Assembly (NCBI GenBank): GCA_964369185.1
Contig: CAYJEN010000001.1
Span: forward strand, 1-64,000
Origin: CAYJAZ01 sp964369185
Lineage (GTDB): Bacteria > Desulfobacterota > Desulfovibrionia > Desulfovibrionales > Desulfovibrionaceae
Direction of reading: 5' to 3'
Length of the DNA stretch: 64,000 nt
Numbering within the stretch: the first letter of the stretch is position 1; each line of letters opens with the position of its first letter. The notes below the pieces were generated by a model. The model saw only the letters and a list, made by a program, of their open reading frames with translations. It made no database searches and was not told the DNA's origin. Positions 55,024 through 63,843 of the stretch are shown here, in pieces. The position numbers were made by a program, and so were the translations under genes.

Positions 55024-55048
55024 CGTGTAATTAATTAAACACGTTTTT
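55024..55048 (+). terminator. Small hairpin with T-run
   Basis: CGTGT and ACACG flank an AT-rich self-complementary centre, followed by five T. It could be an intrinsic terminator or leader attenuator between the MITE and the RTX gene. Confidence 0.4.
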
Positions 55049-55235
55049 CTTCTGCAACGATGATGAATGTCGGCAGACTGGATTTATGTTGATTCTTTGA
55101 TTACTTTAGACAGCATAATTCAAATTATGATAGCAAAATTTTTTGCTTCTTTTATCGTACATTTCCTTTCCTACTATCCTGATTCCGGTACGTAACTTCA
55201 AATAGCGTGGAAACATGCTAAAAAAGGATAAAACC

Positions 55236-56051
55236 ATGTCTGCTTTAAAACTTAATATGCCAACACAACAGGGGCAAATCGACTTAGTAACCATTAAACA
55301 AGAAATTTCAAACCTAGAATTTGCTTTCGATAGCAGAGCGGCAATTTTTGAAAAAAGTGATGTAAACTTAGTAATTGCGTTTGATAATGGTTCACTTCTA
55401 ATTTTAGAAAATTTTTATAGTGTATACTCATCAGAATTATTACCTGAATTTGTAATTGATGGTAAAAACCTTGCAGGTGGAGAATTTTTTGCAAGCTTAG
55501 ATTCAAATCTAATGCCTGCTGCCGGACCTGTTAATTTATCAATTGAACTTGAAGATGAGCCAGTTGAAATATTAAAATCTTCCACTATGAAACTTAATAA
55601 AGATGCTATATTTGAAGTAGATGATAGCATTGAAATAGCTGAAGGTATTACAACTCTACAAGATGGCTCACTTAGAGGTGGCGATATTTATCTTAAGGGT
55701 GGAGTTAGTGATGACTTCCTTTTAGGCGGAGACGGTGACGACTTCCTTCGCGGTGGTAAAGGTTCAGATACTCTCCGTGGTGGACTTGGAAAAGATGTTT
55801 TTATGTGGAGCTTAGAAGATTTTCAATCTGGTGCCAATGATGTTATAGAAGACTTTACAAACGGTGATAGACTTGATTTAACTGCATTTAGTGTGAATTA
55901 TTCTATTGTGACTCAAGAAGCGGGTACAGATACTGTTATTACAATTTCTCATGCATCTGAAAGTCAAAATATAACTCTTCAAGGTGTGGATTATCTAAGC
56001 TATGAAGATGAATTCCAAACTTTTGAATTCAGCAGTCTTGTTGGTTTCTAA
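55236..56051 (+). CDS. Small RTX-type secreted protein
   Basis: A 271-residue protein starting at the ATG of 55236 (AGGATAAAACC precedes it). The N-terminal region (about 8-100) resembles the BapA-like prefix of large type I secreted adhesins (IDLVTIKQEISN, IAFDNGSLLILENF). The C-terminal part has a few glycine-rich calcium nonapeptides (LGGDGDDFLRGGKGSDTLRG) followed by a VIEDFTNGDRLDL segment that marks type I export signals. The central repeats normally found in such adhesins are missing, so it is a very short member. No transporter genes are near. Confidence 0.75.
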   Translation: MSALKLNMPTQQGQIDLVTIKQEISNLEFAFDSRAAIFEKSDVNLVIAFDNGSLLILENFYSVYSSELLPEFVIDGKNLAGGEFFASLDSNLMPAAGPVNLSIELEDEPVEILKSSTMKLNKDAIFEVDDSIEIAEGITTLQDGSLRGGDIYLKGGVSDDFLLGGDGDDFLRGGKGSDTLRGGLGKDVFMWSLEDFQSGANDVIEDFTNGDRLDLTAFSVNYSIVTQEAGTDTVITISHASESQNITLQGVDYLSYEDEFQTFEFSSLVGF

Positions 56052-56129
56052 GACTTGGTTAAGAAAATTGTTTCAAGTATAGTTGTAGATTATGAATTTA
56101 TAAAAAACTTTCTAATAAAACAATTAGTT

Positions 56130-56210
56130 AGAGTGTGATTCATTCTTGATGTGTTTTATGTTTTTATTTTATAAAACATAAAAAAATAAATTTGAATTGC
56201 ACTCTTTTTT
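56130..56210 (+). terminator. Terminator after the RTX gene
   Basis: AGAGTGTGATTCA (56130-56142) pairs with TGAATTGCACTCT (56193-56205) at 11 of 13 positions, an inner TGTTTTAT/ATAAAACA (56152-56178) stacks inside, and a T-run follows. The rest of 56052-56455 is AT-rich without a gene. Confidence 0.65.
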
Positions 56211-56295
56211 ATTTAATTTTTGAATATTTTAGAAAAAATTATAAGATGTAAAATCAATAAGATATCTCTGAAAAGTACAAAAAAATAAATTTACC

Positions 56296-56330
56296 ATCTT
56301 GATTAATTTTAAAAGGTGGTATATCAAGAT
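56296..56330. promoter_or_regulatory. Inverted repeat upstream of the DMT transporter gene
   Basis: ATCTTGAT (56296-56303) and ATCAAGAT (56323-56330) are 19 bases apart, about 125 bases before the start codon. It may be a regulator site; no promoter was clear. Confidence 0.35.
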
Positions 56331-56455
56331 TTCATTAAATAACTTTGTAAAAGCAAAATGATAAAAAGTATTATAAAACAGTGGGTTATTTATCTCTCTA
56401 TTAGGAAATCCGTTTTTCTTTAACTTTTAACTTGCTTGTGCAGAGAAATACTTTT

Positions 56456-57349
56456 ATGAGTACTTTAAATTCAAGAATTTTCATTCTTTTTTGTTTGTTT
56501 TTGCTTTATTTATCGTGGGGTTCTAGCTATATTATAACAAAATATACCCTCCTTTATTGTCCTGGAATTATGATAACTTTTGTGAGAATGGTTATAAGTG
56601 GAATTTTTATTATTCTCCTTACTAGACTTATGGGAGAAAAGATTAAATTTTCGCTTTTAGATTTAAGAAACTATTCTATTCTAGGGATTTTTGTTATTGT
56701 CATGGGTGGTGCTTTTGTGACTAAAGGACAAGAGACTGTTGCTTCAGGAACAACAGCTATGCTTTTGGCTCTTGCACCTGCTACAATGCTACTTGCTGAC
56801 TGGTATTTTAATAAAGTTAAACCAAATTTAATACAACTTCTTGGTATCACAGTAGGTTTTATCTCAATCGCTTGGATGCAGTACTATCAAGGTTTGAATG
56901 GACAAACATCATTAGTTGGTTTTCTTTTTATTGTTGCATCGGTGATAGGTTGGATTTACGGCTCGCATCTATCTACAATATTTAGAACTAATACAGGAAT
57001 GTCTACTTTACGCTCATGTGGGTTTATGATGCTGATTGGTGGTATTGAAACAATGATTTTTGCCCTTCTAGTAGGAGAAAGATTTTCTGATATCCAATTA
57101 GGTACGGGCTTTGTTTCTTCCATGTCATTACAAATTATATCAACGATTATAGGTTATACATCATATTTTTGGTTGTTGGAAAAAACACGTCCAATGATTG
57201 CAATTTCATATGAATTTGTAAATCCTGTTGTTGCTTTATATTTGGGGTGGTTGTTTGGAAATGAGATTGTTGGGATTCCGCTAGTAATTGCTTGTGTTTG
57301 CCTTGTTTCCTCTGCTTTTCTTGCAGTATCGAATAAAACCACTCATTAG
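56456..57349 (+). CDS. EamA/DMT-family transporter
   Basis: A 297-residue membrane protein with ten predicted membrane segments in two EamA repeats. The first repeat starts WGSSYIITKY and the second carries ASVIGWIYGSHLS; the C-terminal GYTSYFWLLEKTRPMIAISYEFVNPVVALYLGW is typical (segments quoted in part). Such proteins export amino acids or other small metabolites; the substrate is unknown. The ATG at 56456 is preferred to the TTG at 56432. Confidence 0.85.
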   Translation: MSTLNSRIFILFCLFLLYLSWGSSYIITKYTLLYCPGIMITFVRMVISGIFIILLTRLMGEKIKFSLLDLRNYSILGIFVIVMGGAFVTKGQETVASGTTAMLLALAPATMLLADWYFNKVKPNLIQLLGITVGFISIAWMQYYQGLNGQTSLVGFLFIVASVIGWIYGSHLSTIFRTNTGMSTLRSCGFMMLIGGIETMIFALLVGERFSDIQLGTGFVSSMSLQIISTIIGYTSYFWLLEKTRPMIAISYEFVNPVVALYLGWLFGNEIVGIPLVIACVCLVSSAFLAVSNKTTH

Positions 57350-57373
57350 AAACATACTCTAATAGAAATAAAT

Positions 57374-57405
57374 AAGGGAAAGTATAGTTATATATACTTT
57401 CCCTT
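57374..57405. terminator. Bidirectional terminator
   Basis: AAGGGAAAGTATA and TATACTTTCCCTT form a perfect 13-bp stem around GTTATA, followed by TCTTTTTATT. It separates the convergent transporter and hisA genes. Confidence 0.85.
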
Positions 57406-57452
57406 TCTTTTTATTGAATTTTACAAAATGCACTAATAAATTTTTTATGAAT

Positions 57453-58184
57453 CTATTTTTGAGCATTAATCCATGTAATAGCTTCTGAAAAATCTAATGA
57501 GCCTTCATAAATTGCGCGTCCTGAAATCGCTCCAACACAAGTTGATGATTTTGTAAGAGCTTCAATTTTCTTTACATCGTCCATGTTTGCAAGTCCGCCG
57601 GCTGCTATGAAGGGTAGTTTTGTCAACTTAGCAAGATTTTCTAAAGCAGGATAGTTGAACCCTGTTTGCATTCCATCTCTTTCAATATCGGTATAGATAA
57701 GAAAAGCTGCGCCATCTGCTTCTACACGAGGAAGGACTTCTTCGAGGGTGAGTTTACTATCGTCAACCCAGCCACGAGTTTTAAGAACATTTTGGTAAGC
57801 GTCTAATGAAAGTCCAATTCTACCGGGGAATGATTGACATAAATCCTTAAATTTTTCCGGTTCTTCAAGAGCCATTGTTCCAATAATCAAACGGGTTACA
57901 CCCTTATTGAACCAATACTCAGCGTGTTCTTTTGAACGGATTCCGCCACCAAGTTGCACTGGAATAGTAAGTTTAGCACAAATTGCTTCAACGGCTTCTG
58001 CATTTGCACTATACCCATCAAATGCGCCGTCTAAGTCGATAAGGTGAAGATATTCTGCACCTAATTCTTGCCATTTTATAGCAAAATCTAGAGCGTTCCC
58101 GTAGTAGGTGCTTTCGTTGGCTTTACCTTGTTTTAGACGAACGGCTTTACCGTCTTGTAAGTCGACAGCTGGAAAAATTATCAT
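57453..58184 (-). CDS. hisA: Phosphoribosylformimino-AICAR-P isomerase HisA
   Basis: A 243-residue beta/alpha barrel enzyme, the normal HisA length from the ATG at 58184 (AAGGAT site; an upstream ORF start adds 18 residues that overlap the AKR gene). Catalytic Asp8 is seen in MIIFPAVDLQDG, and the second Asp in the IYTDIERDG segment. It converts ProFAR to PRFAR in histidine biosynthesis. It is not next to other his genes here but lies last in a minus-strand group with ilvE and an aldo/keto reductase. Confidence 0.95.
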   Translation of the reverse strand: MIIFPAVDLQDGKAVRLKQGKANESTYYGNALDFAIKWQELGAEYLHLIDLDGAFDGYSANAEAVEAICAKLTIPVQLGGGIRSKEHAEYWFNKGVTRLIIGTMALEEPEKFKDLCQSFPGRIGLSLDAYQNVLKTRGWVDDSKLTLEEVLPRVEADGAAFLIYTDIERDGMQTGFNYPALENLAKLTKLPFIAAGGLANMDDVKKIEALTKSSTCVGAISGRAIYEGSLDFSEAITWINAQK

Positions 58185-58215
58185 GGATAAATCCTTAATT
58201 CTAAAATATGTTGTA

Positions 58216-59373
58216 TTATTCTTGAGTGATATCCACATGAGCTTTTTTTAGCTCTTCCGGAATATTAATATTTTGAGGACATTTTTTTACGCATTTTCCG
58301 CAAGAAATACAGTAGTCAGCGGAAGTTTTTTTTGCTTGCAACATAAAGTTATACATAACTTTTGCGTATTGTGCATTGTCGAAAAGATGTTTTTGATTAT
58401 AAAGAGTAAAAGTTGTAGGAATATCAACAGTTGCAGGGCAGGGCATACAGTAAGCACACGTTGTGCAAGGTACTTTTTGTCTGCTTTGATAAATTTCTCT
58501 TGTTTTTGTAAATCGAGAAACTTCCTCAACTGACATTGAATTAGGTTCATGCGATGCTGATTCGATATTTTGATCAAGCTGTTCAATCGAGTTCATTCCA
58601 CTAAGTACTAAAGATACTTCACTTTGATTGAATAGCCAACGCAAGCCTCTATCTGCCGGAGTAGGAATAGGATTATCATTCGCCCAAAGAGCTTCTACAT
58701 CTTCAGGTTGAGGGCGAGCAAGCGCACCACCCTTGAGCGGTTCCATAATGATTATACCGAGTTCTTTCTCTGCCGCTTTTTTAAGTCCTGCAACACCTGC
58801 TTGATAGAATTCATCGATGAAGTTGTATTGAATTTGACAAAATTCCCAATCATACATTTCAAGAACTTTTTCAAAGAGGTGAATATCATCGTGGAAAGAG
58901 AATCCAACGTGCTTAATTCTACCTTCTTTTTTCAATCTATCAACAAATTCAAAGGCTTTGAACTTCTCAAAAGTTGGCAAAGTGAGTGTGTTAATATTAT
59001 GGATAAGATAGCAATCTATATAATCAGTTTTGAGTTTTTGGCATTGTTCTTCAAATATTTTTTCCATTGCTTCAACAGAATTATATCCGCTTGTAGGCAA
59101 TTTTGTTGCAAGAACAATTTTATCTCTAATTTTAAGTTCATCAATACAATGCCCTACAATAAGTTCACTAAGTCCACTATGATAAGGATAGGCAGTATCG
59201 AGGTAGTTTATTCCTTTTGATACAGCATGATCTATCATTTCACAAGTAGCTTTAATATCAATACTTGTTTGTACAGGGGAAGTGTTGTTCGATGGTAGAA
59301 GAGGAAGCCTCATACAACCAAGCCCAAGACGTGAAACTTGTAAGCCTGTTTTTCCAAGTGTATTGTAGAGCAT
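58216..59373 (-). CDS. Aldo/keto reductase with C-terminal 4Fe-4S domain
   Basis: A 385-residue protein. The aldo/keto reductase barrel has YLDTAYPYHSG (Asp and the proton-donor Tyr) and HVGFSFHD. The C-terminal 80 residues hold CTTCAYCMPCPA and CISCGKCVKKCP, the latter a 4Fe-4S ferredoxin motif. This fusion is common in strict anaerobes. The substrate is unknown. It lies 22 bases downstream of ilvE and 31 bases upstream of hisA. Confidence 0.9.
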   Translation of the reverse strand: MLYNTLGKTGLQVSRLGLGCMRLPLLPSNNTSPVQTSIDIKATCEMIDHAVSKGINYLDTAYPYHSGLSELIVGHCIDELKIRDKIVLATKLPTSGYNSVEAMEKIFEEQCQKLKTDYIDCYLIHNINTLTLPTFEKFKAFEFVDRLKKEGRIKHVGFSFHDDIHLFEKVLEMYDWEFCQIQYNFIDEFYQAGVAGLKKAAEKELGIIIMEPLKGGALARPQPEDVEALWANDNPIPTPADRGLRWLFNQSEVSLVLSGMNSIEQLDQNIESASHEPNSMSVEEVSRFTKTREIYQSRQKVPCTTCAYCMPCPATVDIPTTFTLYNQKHLFDNAQYAKVMYNFMLQAKKTSADYCISCGKCVKKCPQNINIPEELKKAHVDITQE

Positions 59374-59394
59374 TGTAGATTTCCTTAATGGTAA

Positions 59395-60324
59395 TTATAC
59401 TGAGTATTTATAGAGCCAGTCAGAGTATTTAGGATTGTTACCTTTAACAATATCAAAGTAAGCTTTTTGAATTTCTTGAGTAACTTTACCAGCTTTACCA
59501 GCGCCGATTTGTCTTCCGTCAACAGCACGAACCGGAGTTACTTCTGCTGCTGTTCCTGTGCAGAACATTTCGTCAGCGATATAAACTTCATCACGTGTGA
59601 ATTGTTGTTCTATAACTTTATATCCAAGGCTTTCAGCTACTTCAATAAGGGTATTTCTTGTAATACCTTCTAGAATTGATGTAAGTGGAGTAGTTTTAAT
59701 TGTGTTTCCACGAACGATAAAAATGTTTTCGCCGGTTGCTTCTGATACGAAACCGTTTGTATCAAGCACCATAGCTTCGTGGTAACCGTTTCTTACTGCT
59801 TCTGTTTTTGAAAGAACTGAGTTTACGTAGTTACCGCAAGCTTTAGCTTTTGTCATCATGCTGTTAACGTGGTGACGGGCAAAGCTTGATGTACACATTG
59901 AAACACCATTTAATAAGCCTTCTTCACCAAGATATGCACCCCAAGGCCATGTTGCAATGATTACATTGATTGGATTATCAGCAGGATGAATACCAAGCGC
60001 ACCATAGCCTACAAAAGCTAAAGGACGAATATATCCTTCTTCAATTTTGTTAGCTTTCATAAGTTCAAGGGTAGCAGTTGTGAGTTCGTCAGCAGTATAA
60101 GGGCATGGTAAATCTAAAATTTTACCTGAATTCACAAGGCGCTCCATGTGCTCTTTTAAACGAAACACTGAAGATGAGCCATCTTGACATTTATATGCAC
60201 GTATGCCTTCAAAATACCCTGTACCGTAATGGACGACATGTGAAAGTACATGGATTTTTGCTTCATCCCATGGGATAAGGTTTCCGTCTGACCAGATAAA
60301 TGGGGTTGGTTCTAATGCAGGCAT
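59395..60324 (-). CDS. ilvE: Branched-chain amino acid aminotransferase IlvE
   Basis: A 309-residue fold-type IV PLP enzyme. The cofactor lysine is probably Lys161 in KACGNYVNS; the GYFEGIRAYK and EATGENIFIV segments and a TSILEGITRNT stretch are conserved. It transfers the amino group in the last step of leucine, isoleucine and valine synthesis. The ATG at 60324 follows a TTTAAGGAGC site. It is probably the first gene of the ilvE-AKR-hisA transcript. Confidence 0.95.
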   Translation of the reverse strand: MPALEPTPFIWSDGNLIPWDEAKIHVLSHVVHYGTGYFEGIRAYKCQDGSSSVFRLKEHMERLVNSGKILDLPCPYTADELTTATLELMKANKIEEGYIRPLAFVGYGALGIHPADNPINVIIATWPWGAYLGEEGLLNGVSMCTSSFARHHVNSMMTKAKACGNYVNSVLSKTEAVRNGYHEAMVLDTNGFVSEATGENIFIVRGNTIKTTPLTSILEGITRNTLIEVAESLGYKVIEQQFTRDEVYIADEMFCTGTAAEVTPVRAVDGRQIGAGKAGKVTQEIQKAYFDIVKGNNPKYSDWLYKYSV

Positions 60325-60436
60325 AATATGCTCCTTAAATTTGAAATAATTTTTACTTTATTGTCAAGTGAGCGTATTGTCAATTTTTTTTTAGGATATT
60401 TTCATTTTTGTAGTTTTTTTAGGATAGATACAATTT

Positions 60437-60481
60437 GAGGGGGAAAAGTACATTTTTATAAAAAACGTACTCTTCCCCCTC
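60437..60481 (-). terminator. Terminator after the phosphomannomutase gene
   Basis: GAGGGGGAAAAGTAC and GTACTCTTCCCCCTC pair at 14 of 15 positions around an AT-rich loop, 22 bases beyond the stop of the minus-strand mutase gene. Confidence 0.7.
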
Positions 60482-60503
60482 TCGAAAAAAGAATATAATG
60501 ATA

Positions 60504-61877
60504 TTACATATCTTTAGCTTTTAATGCTAAATCTTGTAATTCTTTGATAAGAGCTTCAGCTTCATCTTTATTTTTAGCTTCAGCACGAATTGTAAGATAT
60601 GGAGATGTATTTGATTTTCTCATCAAAGCCCAAAGTAAAGGTTGCCCTTTACGAACAAGGCGAACACCGTCCATTGTATTACAATCATAGATTTCGCTAT
60701 CTTTGTAATGATTTTGTAAATGCTCAATAACTTTTACTTTATTTTCATCTTCCATTGGAAGAGTAATTTCAGGTGTTGAATAGAGCTCTTCCCAGTTTGG
60801 TAAGTCTTCAAGTGTGAGGCTTGCTTTTGATTTGAGTTCAGTAAGAACATTTAAAAGACGTGCAGCACTATAAGTTGCATCATCAAAGCCATACCAGTTA
60901 TCTTTGAAGAATAAGTGACCGGATAATTCACCCGCCATAAGAGCGTGAAACTCTTTCATAGCCTTTTTAATAAGTGAGTGACCTGTTTGATTCATGCGTA
61001 CTCTACCATTTAAAGCAGGGTCAGAGTAGAGGCGTTCGGAAGATTTTACATCAGCAATAATTGTTGCATTTGGTTCACGCATAAGAAGTTCACGCGCAAA
61101 AACAGCAACAATTTCATCACCCATGTAGTGCTTACCGTTTCTACCAACTACACCGAGGCGATCGCCATCGCCATCAAAGCCGAAGCCAACATCAGCACCG
61201 TGTTTAAGTACTGCTTCACGAAGGTCAACAATATTTTTTTCTACGGTTGGATCTGGGTGGTGATTAGGGAATGTTCCGTCCGGTTCGCAATAAAGTTCAA
61301 TAACTTCAGCACCTAAGGCTTTTAGCACCATAGGAGCAACTAAGCTTGCAGCACCGTTACCGGCATCTACAACAACTTTATATTTTGCAACGCTAGGAAA
61401 ACGTTCTTTAATATCAGCTACATAAGCAGGAACGATATCTTGATCGGTAATAGTTCCTAATTTTTCAGAAGTGATAAAGTTTTTATCATCAATAAGTTTT
61501 TTTAGTTTTTGAATTTCCGGACCTGCAATAGTGCTTTCGCCACAAACTACTTTAAATCCGTTATATTCTCCTGGGTTATGGCTTGCAGTAATCATTACTC
61601 CTGCAGTAAGATTTAGATGTTTTACACCATAATAAAGGCATGGGCTAGGAACCATTCCTATACGAATACAGTCGATTCCGCCTTCGGTTAGCCCTTTACA
61701 TAAAGCGTCTGAATACATTGGAGAGGTTGTTCGGCAATCTTGACCGATAGCACATACGCTTGCATTATGTTCTGTAAAGTATGTTGCGAGAGCTTTTCCG
61801 AGTTCGTAAACAAAATTTGAATCAAAGTCGATTTCTGCTTTTCCGCGGATATCGTATTCCTTAAATATCTGAGCCAT
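60504..61877 (-). CDS. Phosphomannomutase/phosphoglucomutase
   Basis: A 457-residue alpha-D-phosphohexomutase. The active-site phosphoserine is Ser99 in TASHNPGEYNG (97-107), the magnesium loop is DGDGDR (235-240) and the sugar-binding GELSGHLFF stretch follows. It interconverts hexose 1- and 6-phosphates (mannose or glucose), feeding nucleotide sugars for lipopolysaccharide or polysaccharides. It is probably AlgC/ManB-like. The adjoining glycosyltransferase is consistent with envelope glycan work. Confidence 0.93.
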   Translation of the reverse strand: MAQIFKEYDIRGKAEIDFDSNFVYELGKALATYFTEHNASVCAIGQDCRTTSPMYSDALCKGLTEGGIDCIRIGMVPSPCLYYGVKHLNLTAGVMITASHNPGEYNGFKVVCGESTIAGPEIQKLKKLIDDKNFITSEKLGTITDQDIVPAYVADIKERFPSVAKYKVVVDAGNGAASLVAPMVLKALGAEVIELYCEPDGTFPNHHPDPTVEKNIVDLREAVLKHGADVGFGFDGDGDRLGVVGRNGKHYMGDEIVAVFARELLMREPNATIIADVKSSERLYSDPALNGRVRMNQTGHSLIKKAMKEFHALMAGELSGHLFFKDNWYGFDDATYSAARLLNVLTELKSKASLTLEDLPNWEELYSTPEITLPMEDENKVKVIEHLQNHYKDSEIYDCNTMDGVRLVRKGQPLLWALMRKSNTSPYLTIRAEAKNKDEAEALIKELQDLALKAKDM

Positions 61878-61925
61878 TGAAATCCCCTTGTGTTAAGTAT
61901 ATAAATTGAACATTAAAGCATTTTT

Positions 61926-63068
61926 TCACGAAAGGCAAATAATTTTTTTATAGATTTCTTCTACTTGTTCAGCAAATCTTTCTTTTGAGTAATTATCTGC
62001 AACTAGTTTAATCTCTTTTTTCATGTTTTCAGAGTTTAGACTTTCTTCTACTAATTTTTCTGCATATTTAGAAAAATCTTCATAATTATTGAAGAAATAT
62101 CCAGTCTTTTCTGGGATTAACACATTATCTAGGCAAGTGTCGTATCTGCATAATAGGGGTATTCCATTTGCCAGTGCTTCAATATATGTAAGCCCTTGAG
62201 TTTCGCTTGTTGAGGCAGAAACAAAAATATCAGCAACTTGGTAATATTTATAGATTTTATCACGCGCTATCATGCCTGTAAAGCGGACTTTATCTTCTAG
62301 ATTTAGCTCATTTACAAGGCGTTCTAGATTTTTCTTATTAGGACCATCACCAGCAATAATGAGTATCCATTTATCTGAATTCATTTGAGATAAGTAATCT
62401 AGTATTTGCTCAATCCCTTTTTCCTTAGCAACCCTACCCAGAGAGATAAAAATTTTCTTGTCATCTGATATATCAAGAGAAGTTTTTAGCGATTTTTTTT
62501 CATCATCAGCTAGAATAGGAAAATTCAAATCGATTCCTGTTGGAATAATATGTAATGATTGTTTTATATTATAGTCTTCAAGTGCAGTTTTTATTTTTTC
62601 TGTAGGAACAATGATATCACTTACAGGAGTCATAAGTTTCCGTAACCAAAAAGCAACAAGTGGTTTAGCAATTACTTTAGGTATAAAAAGGTAGTGAGTA
62701 TAATCTTCATAAAAAGTGTGATATGTATGCACCATAGGTACATTTAATTTTTTCGCAATTTTTTTAGCAAAAGTATAAGTAGAAAATTCACTCTGAGTAT
62801 GAATTATATCGGGCTTCCATGCGCAGATATCATGAAAAATTTGTGCATCAAAATTAAATGAAGCATAGGAGTTTGGATAAATTTTATCAATGCTAAATGC
62901 TGAATTATAATAGGTAGTTCCTTGCACATTTGTTTTGCCCATCTGCGATAAGGAAAGTACCCGTACTTCATGCCCGCGTGCTGATAAAGATCCAGCAAGG
63001 ATAGCTGTTGATGTAACAACTCCATTAATTATAGGTAGATATAAATCAGAAACTAATAGAACACGCAT
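61926..63068 (-). CDS. Glycosyltransferase, family 4
   Basis: A 380-residue GT-B glycosyltransferase. The N-terminal segment DLYLPIINGVVTS and the C-terminal donor site SLGRVAKEKGIEQIL and SETQGLTYIEALANGIP (with the retaining EX7E-like Glu) match GT4 enzymes that glucosylate diacylglycerol or build lipid-linked glycans. The acceptor is not known. It overlaps the start of the upstream PAP2 gene's 3' end by 23 bases, so the two are co-transcribed. Confidence 0.88.
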   Translation of the reverse strand: MRVLLVSDLYLPIINGVVTSTAILAGSLSARGHEVRVLSLSQMGKTNVQGTTYYNSAFSIDKIYPNSYASFNFDAQIFHDICAWKPDIIHTQSEFSTYTFAKKIAKKLNVPMVHTYHTFYEDYTHYLFIPKVIAKPLVAFWLRKLMTPVSDIIVPTEKIKTALEDYNIKQSLHIIPTGIDLNFPILADDEKKSLKTSLDISDDKKIFISLGRVAKEKGIEQILDYLSQMNSDKWILIIAGDGPNKKNLERLVNELNLEDKVRFTGMIARDKIYKYYQVADIFVSASTSETQGLTYIEALANGIPLLCRYDTCLDNVLIPEKTGYFFNNYEDFSKYAEKLVEESLNSENMKKEIKLVADNYSKERFAEQVEEIYKKIICLS

Positions 63069-63618
63069 AGGTTACAATAACTCCCAAAATATATGTGACA
63101 TAACCAATAGCACCACCAATACATATTCCTGCCAGAACATCGCTAGGATAGTGTACAGATAAATAGATGCGAGAAAATGCTACAAGAGACGCAAATGGAA
63201 GCACAATAAAAAGTAATGGGCTTTCCCAGCAATAACAGAGCATTGCTACAATGAATGACGAACACGCATGCCCTGATGGAAAAGAATAATCTTTATGTTT
63301 TTTTACAAGTCCTTGAAAGTCGGATTGAATATCCGGTCTAGGGCGTGCAAATATTTTTTTTAGTTTAATATTACAAACATATACATGAATTGCAAAACCA
63401 GCTATAATACTTGCACCAATAGTAAATCCTAAATGAATATCGCTGATTCCTAAAAATATAGCTAAAACTATCCAAATAAATCCAACATTAGAAATTTTTG
63501 ACGCCCAATGCATAATAAAATCAAGGCGTTTTGTTCTTAGTCTATTTTGAATAAACCATAATATACTGTATTCAATTTTTTCAAAGCGAGAGAATGAGTT
63601 ATAAATCAAATTTACCAT
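63046..63618 (-). CDS. PAP2-family phosphatase
   Basis: A 190-residue membrane protein with five to six membrane segments and the phosphatase motifs KKIFARPRPD, SFPSGHACSS and SRIYLSVHYPSD. It probably removes phosphate from undecaprenyl diphosphate or phosphatidate. The ATG at 63618 follows GGAGGGTGCT; the upstream ATG at 63630 lies within that site. With the glycosyltransferase it fits a membrane-lipid or glycan carrier cycle. Confidence 0.9.
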   Translation of the reverse strand: MVNLIYNSFSRFEKIEYSILWFIQNRLRTKRLDFIMHWASKISNVGFIWIVLAIFLGISDIHLGFTIGASIIAGFAIHVYVCNIKLKKIFARPRPDIQSDFQGLVKKHKDYSFPSGHACSSFIVAMLCYCWESPLLFIVLPFASLVAFSRIYLSVHYPSDVLAGICIGGAIGYVTYILGVIVTYACSISF

Positions 63619-63843
63619 AGCACCCTCCATTAAAGCTATTTTCTTCTTCAGCTACTGTAGGTGTAGCAAAGATAAAATTTTGTGTCAATGATATCAAATT
63701 TACTCCTGCTCTAATTTTGTTGTTTTATAAAGTATTGAAATAACTAATTTTATAACATATATTAAAAAGAGAGCTAGTGAATGTAACAAGGATGTAACCA
63801 AAAATCAATAAAAATATCACACTATATATCAGTAAAACTTAGT

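Noticed and set aside
58708..59220. 170-residue plus-strand ORF antisense to the aldo/keto reductase
   Set aside because: Phe/Ser/Cys-rich antisense composition typical of shadow frames; the reductase on the other strand is certain.
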